Positions 42,070 through 44,023 of a stretch of DNA of 44,023 bases are shown here, in pieces. This DNA is from Tabrizicola sp. (GTDB lineage: Bacteria; Pseudomonadota; Alphaproteobacteria; Rhodobacterales; Rhodobacteraceae): NCBI GenBank assembly GCA_012032275.1, contig JAAURK010000002.1, positions 1 to 44,023 of the forward strand, written 5' to 3'. A model generated the notes under the pieces. That model ran no database searches. It saw only the letters and a program-made list of their open reading frames with translations, and had not been told where the DNA came from. Within the stretch, counting starts at the first letter, position 1, and each line of letters starts with the position of its first letter. The translations under genes and the position numbers were made by a program.

Positions 42070-42662
42070 ATGAAGCGTGTCCGTGCAAACGGACGCGGCA
42101 GCGTCTTCACGCCACGTGATTTCCTCGACATCGCGGCCCGCGCCGCAGTCGACCAGGCCCTGTCGCGGCTGGCGAAATCCGGCCAACTGAGGCGACTTGC
42201 CCGCGGGCTCTATGATTTTCCCAAGCTGCACCCCAAACTGGGGCCTCTGTCCCCTGTGCCGGACGATGTGGCACAGGCTCTCGCCCGGGAAACCGGTTCC
42301 CACCTGCAAATCGACGGCGCCCGCGCCGCAAACGCCCTTGGCCTTTCGACCCAGGTTGCGGCCCAAAGCTCCTGGCTCACCGATGGCCCCTCCCGACGTG
42401 TCTACTGGGCAAGCGCATCGTGGACCTCCGCCATGCCTCGCCCAAGCATCTGATCGCCCCCGGCAGCCCAGCCGGGACTGTCGTTCAGGCGCTGCGGCAT
42501 GTCGGCGTGTCCCGCGCTGCAGATGTGGCGCAAGTCGCGGCCCGTACCCTGTCGGACGGCGACAAGAAGATCCTCAGCAAGAGCGCAGCTCAAGCGCCTG
42601 CCTGGATGCGCGCTACTCTTCTGTCGATTGCCGGTCACGGATTGGGCGATCTTCGTGGATAA
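42070..42662 (+). pseudogene. AbiEi-type antitoxin/repressor, frameshifted
   Basis: From ATG 42070: MKRVRANGRGSVFTPRDFLD, then a winged-helix (VDQALSRLAKSGQLRRLARG LYDFP) and HLQIDGARAANALGLSTQVA. After LTDGPSRRVY near 42405-42409 the frame is lost. The family C-terminus continues in the next frame: GKRIVDLRHASPKHLIAPGS, TVVQALRHVGVSRAADV, APAWMRATLLSIAGHG, ending 42662. One more base restores about 197 residues. AbiEi neutralises the AbiEii toxin and represses the operon. If the frameshift were real the toxin would lack its antitoxin, so a sequencing error is likelier. Confidence 0.88.
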
Positions 42663-43692
42663 GGTCGCCCGCCTCCCAGCCGCTGAGCGGGCTGCACTGT
42701 TCGGGGAAAGCGCCGCCGCGAGAGGTGTCTCCAACACGATCATCGAGAAGGACTTCTGGGTCTGCTGGACCCTGCGGCGCATCTTTGCCATGCCGAAAGG
42801 CGAGACGGCCTCACTTGTCTTCAAGGGCGGGACCTCGCTTTCCAAGGCATACAACGCGATCCGGCGGTTTTCCGAAGACATCGACCTGTCGTTTGACCGC
42901 GCCGACCTCGGATATGCCGGTGATCGTGACCCTGAAATGGAAGGCCTCGGCCGAAAGAAGACGGAGAAACTGATCGACGATCTCGGTGCCGATGTCGCGG
43001 CCCATATCGCAGGCAGATTTCTCCCTACCCTGCGGGCCGCCTTCGTCAGCGCCTTGGGAGAACCTTCCCAGGGAGAATGGTCTCTGGTCATCGATCCTGC
43101 CGATGCCCAGACAGTGAACTTCCACTACCCGCCTGCGTTTGCCAGCGCCGAATATGCCGGAATGTCTTACATCACCCCCCGCGTGAAACTTGAGCTCGGA
43201 GCCCGTGGTGATCCCTGGCCAACGGAGGAAAAGGTGATCCTGCCCTATGCGGCCGAGGACTTCCCCTCATTCTTCGAGGACCCCGACACAACAGTGACCG
43301 TCCTCTCAGCGCGACGCACGTTCTGGGAGAAGGTCACGGCACTCCATGCAGAAGCCCATCGGCCAGAAGGCTCCCCCACGCCGCAATATTTCTCGCGACA
43401 CTTCTACGATATCGCGATGCTGCTTGAGACCGTCGAGGGGAAGGCGGCAGCGCAAGATTTCGACCTCCTGGCGCAGGTCGCGCGGCACAAGTCGATCTTC
43501 TTTCGCTCTGCCTGGGCAAGCTATGATACCGCGAAGTCTGGATCGCTGCGGCTCGTGCCCAGTGAAGAGAGGATCAAGGATCTCCGCGCCGATTACCGAG
43601 CCATGGGCCCGATGATGTTCGACGCGAAGGCACCTGCCTTCGACGAAATTCTGGCCCGGATCGGGCAGTTCGAGGACGATGTGAACCGCTGA
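42655..43692 (+). CDS. AbiEii-type nucleotidyltransferase toxin
   Basis: A 345-residue protein of the AbiEii (DUF1814) nucleotidyltransferase family. It has GVSNTIIEKDFWVCWTLRRI, the GG-S motif VFKGGTSLSKAY and the DxD metal site FSEDIDLSFDR, then the later Arg/Lys and His region (SARRTFWEKVTALHAEAHRP). I start at GTG 42655 because the family begins (M)DKVARLPAxxR and this codon overlaps the antitoxin stop; an earlier ATG frame runs through the antitoxin gene. Type IV toxin of an abortive-infection and plasmid-stabilising pair. All catalytic motifs are intact. Confidence 0.9.
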   Translation: MDKVARLPAAERAALFGESAAARGVSNTIIEKDFWVCWTLRRIFAMPKGETASLVFKGGTSLSKAYNAIRRFSEDIDLSFDRADLGYAGDRDPEMEGLGRKKTEKLIDDLGADVAAHIAGRFLPTLRAAFVSALGEPSQGEWSLVIDPADAQTVNFHYPPAFASAEYAGMSYITPRVKLELGARGDPWPTEEKVILPYAAEDFPSFFEDPDTTVTVLSARRTFWEKVTALHAEAHRPEGSPTPQYFSRHFYDIAMLLETVEGKAAAQDFDLLAQVARHKSIFFRSAWASYDTAKSGSLRLVPSEERIKDLRADYRAMGPMMFDAKAPAFDEILARIGQFEDDVNR

Positions 43693-43742
43693 GGTTCGTC
43701 GGGAGCCAGAGACCGGTTATCGCCGATCAGGAAGAAGCCTTC

Positions 43743-43766
43743 GGCCCCGGCGTTTCGACCGGGGCC
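43743..43766 (+). terminator. Rho-independent terminator after abiE
   Basis: 8-bp stem GGCCCCGG/CCGGGGCC, loop CGTTTCGA, followed by TTTTGCCTTT. It is nearly identical to the one at 35843 and is likewise followed by a DUF736 gene. Confidence 0.85.
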
Positions 43767-43780
43767 TTTTGCCTTTGCGA

Positions 43781-44023
43781 TCAGTCGCCGCGGCGGGTGT
43801 TGGGGCGGGACCAGATGAGGCTCGCGCCCTCGCCGTCTTCGTCATCGAAGAGGTTGGCGTAGATCGGAGCGGCGAAGCTCGGATCGTCCAGCTTCAGGCC
43901 CAGGTATGCTCGGCCCTCGTTCGAGGTCTTCGTCCACGCGGCGCCGATCTCGGCCCGGCCGACCAGGACCCGGTGGGTGGGGGCGTTCTCGCCCGAGGCG
44001 CCCGAGGTCGGGACGAGGCGCAC
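43781..44023 (-). CDS. DUF736 family protein, copy 2 (runs off the right edge)
   Basis: Eighty codons plus stop, still open at the window edge, so the start lies outside. The visible protein (RLVPTSGASGENAPTHRVLV, GLKLDDPSFAAPIYANLFDD, SLIWSRPNTRRGD) is identical to the same part of copy 1, with a few silent base changes (for example near 43863-43873). Copy 2 and its terminator form a direct repeat with 35843-36150 or so. It was probably produced by duplication of a backbone segment or by recombination between related elements. Confidence 0.9.
   Translation of the reverse strand: MRLVPTSGASGENAPTHRVLVGRAEIGAAWTKTSNEGRAYLGLKLDDPSFAAPIYANLFDDEDGEGASLIWSRPNTRRGD

Noticed and set aside
1-44023. 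CRISPR array, tRNA or rRNA genes
   Set aside because: No regularly spaced repeats with unique spacers, and no tRNA- or rRNA-like stretch noticed on either strand while reading the intergenic regions.

Overview
The window looks like accessory DNA of a high-GC alphaproteobacterium, most likely Rhodobacteraceae (Paracoccus/Rhodobacter/Roseobacter relatives). This is inferred from the overall GC, a GTTC-N7-GTTC LexA box of the alphaproteobacterial type, and a set of plasmid/ICE families common in that group (DUF736, ArdB, DUF7007, DUF6878, DUF6915, strawberry-notch helicase, DUF2493). No replication initiator, rRNA or tRNA was seen. It reads as a patchwork of plasmid or integrative-element modules.

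Layout. 1-1.3 kb: 5' part of a MobA/MobL (MOBQ-like) relaxase and a hairpin-rich leader that may hold its oriT. 1.3-9.2 kb: small stress/regulatory pairs, each a transcription factor beside an enzyme. These are an ECF41 sigma factor with a monooxygenase, ArsR with SRPBCC, HxlR with a GST, an isocitrate-lyase-like enzyme, and an XRE regulator opposite a membrane protein and a DUF1330 protein. At least three copies of a dispersed non-coding repeat lie between them. 9.5-13.4 kb: a three-gene envelope operon (secreted DUF4403 protein, a one-helix anchored protein, a multi-helix membrane protein). 13.8-21.7 kb: a 697-residue protein with a UPF0149-like segment, a second relaxase (MOBP-like) with MobC, an AT-rich centromere-like region, a parA operon, a WGR protein and a ParDE toxin-antitoxin pair with its operator. 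21.8-25.3 kb: an AT-richer island with a two-gene operon, a GHKL ATPase followed by a 784-residue protein with two phosphoribosyltransferase-like domains. I do not recognise this pair as a named system, and it is the best candidate here for an undescribed (possibly defence) system.

25.4-44.0 kb: plasmid/ICE backbone with cargo. DUF2493, a Toprim primase-like protein and a large methyltransferase/strawberry-notch helicase form one block. The helicase gene is split by a 1.5-kb IS110-family (IS1111-group-like) element and also carries a frameshift. Two cargo slots follow, each with the same ~100-bp left flank and the same right flank (terminator plus DUF736 gene). One holds an OLD-type ATPase-Toprim nuclease, the other an AbiE toxin-antitoxin system. 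Between the slots lie ArdB antirestriction, an SOS-box-controlled small gene and the DUF7007/DUF6915/DUF6878 cluster.

Seven genes in the window are broken by what looks like one missing base, mostly within or next to short homopolymer runs. This pattern suggests read or assembly errors, so the affected genes are reported as frameshifted (pseudogene type) with both halves joined.
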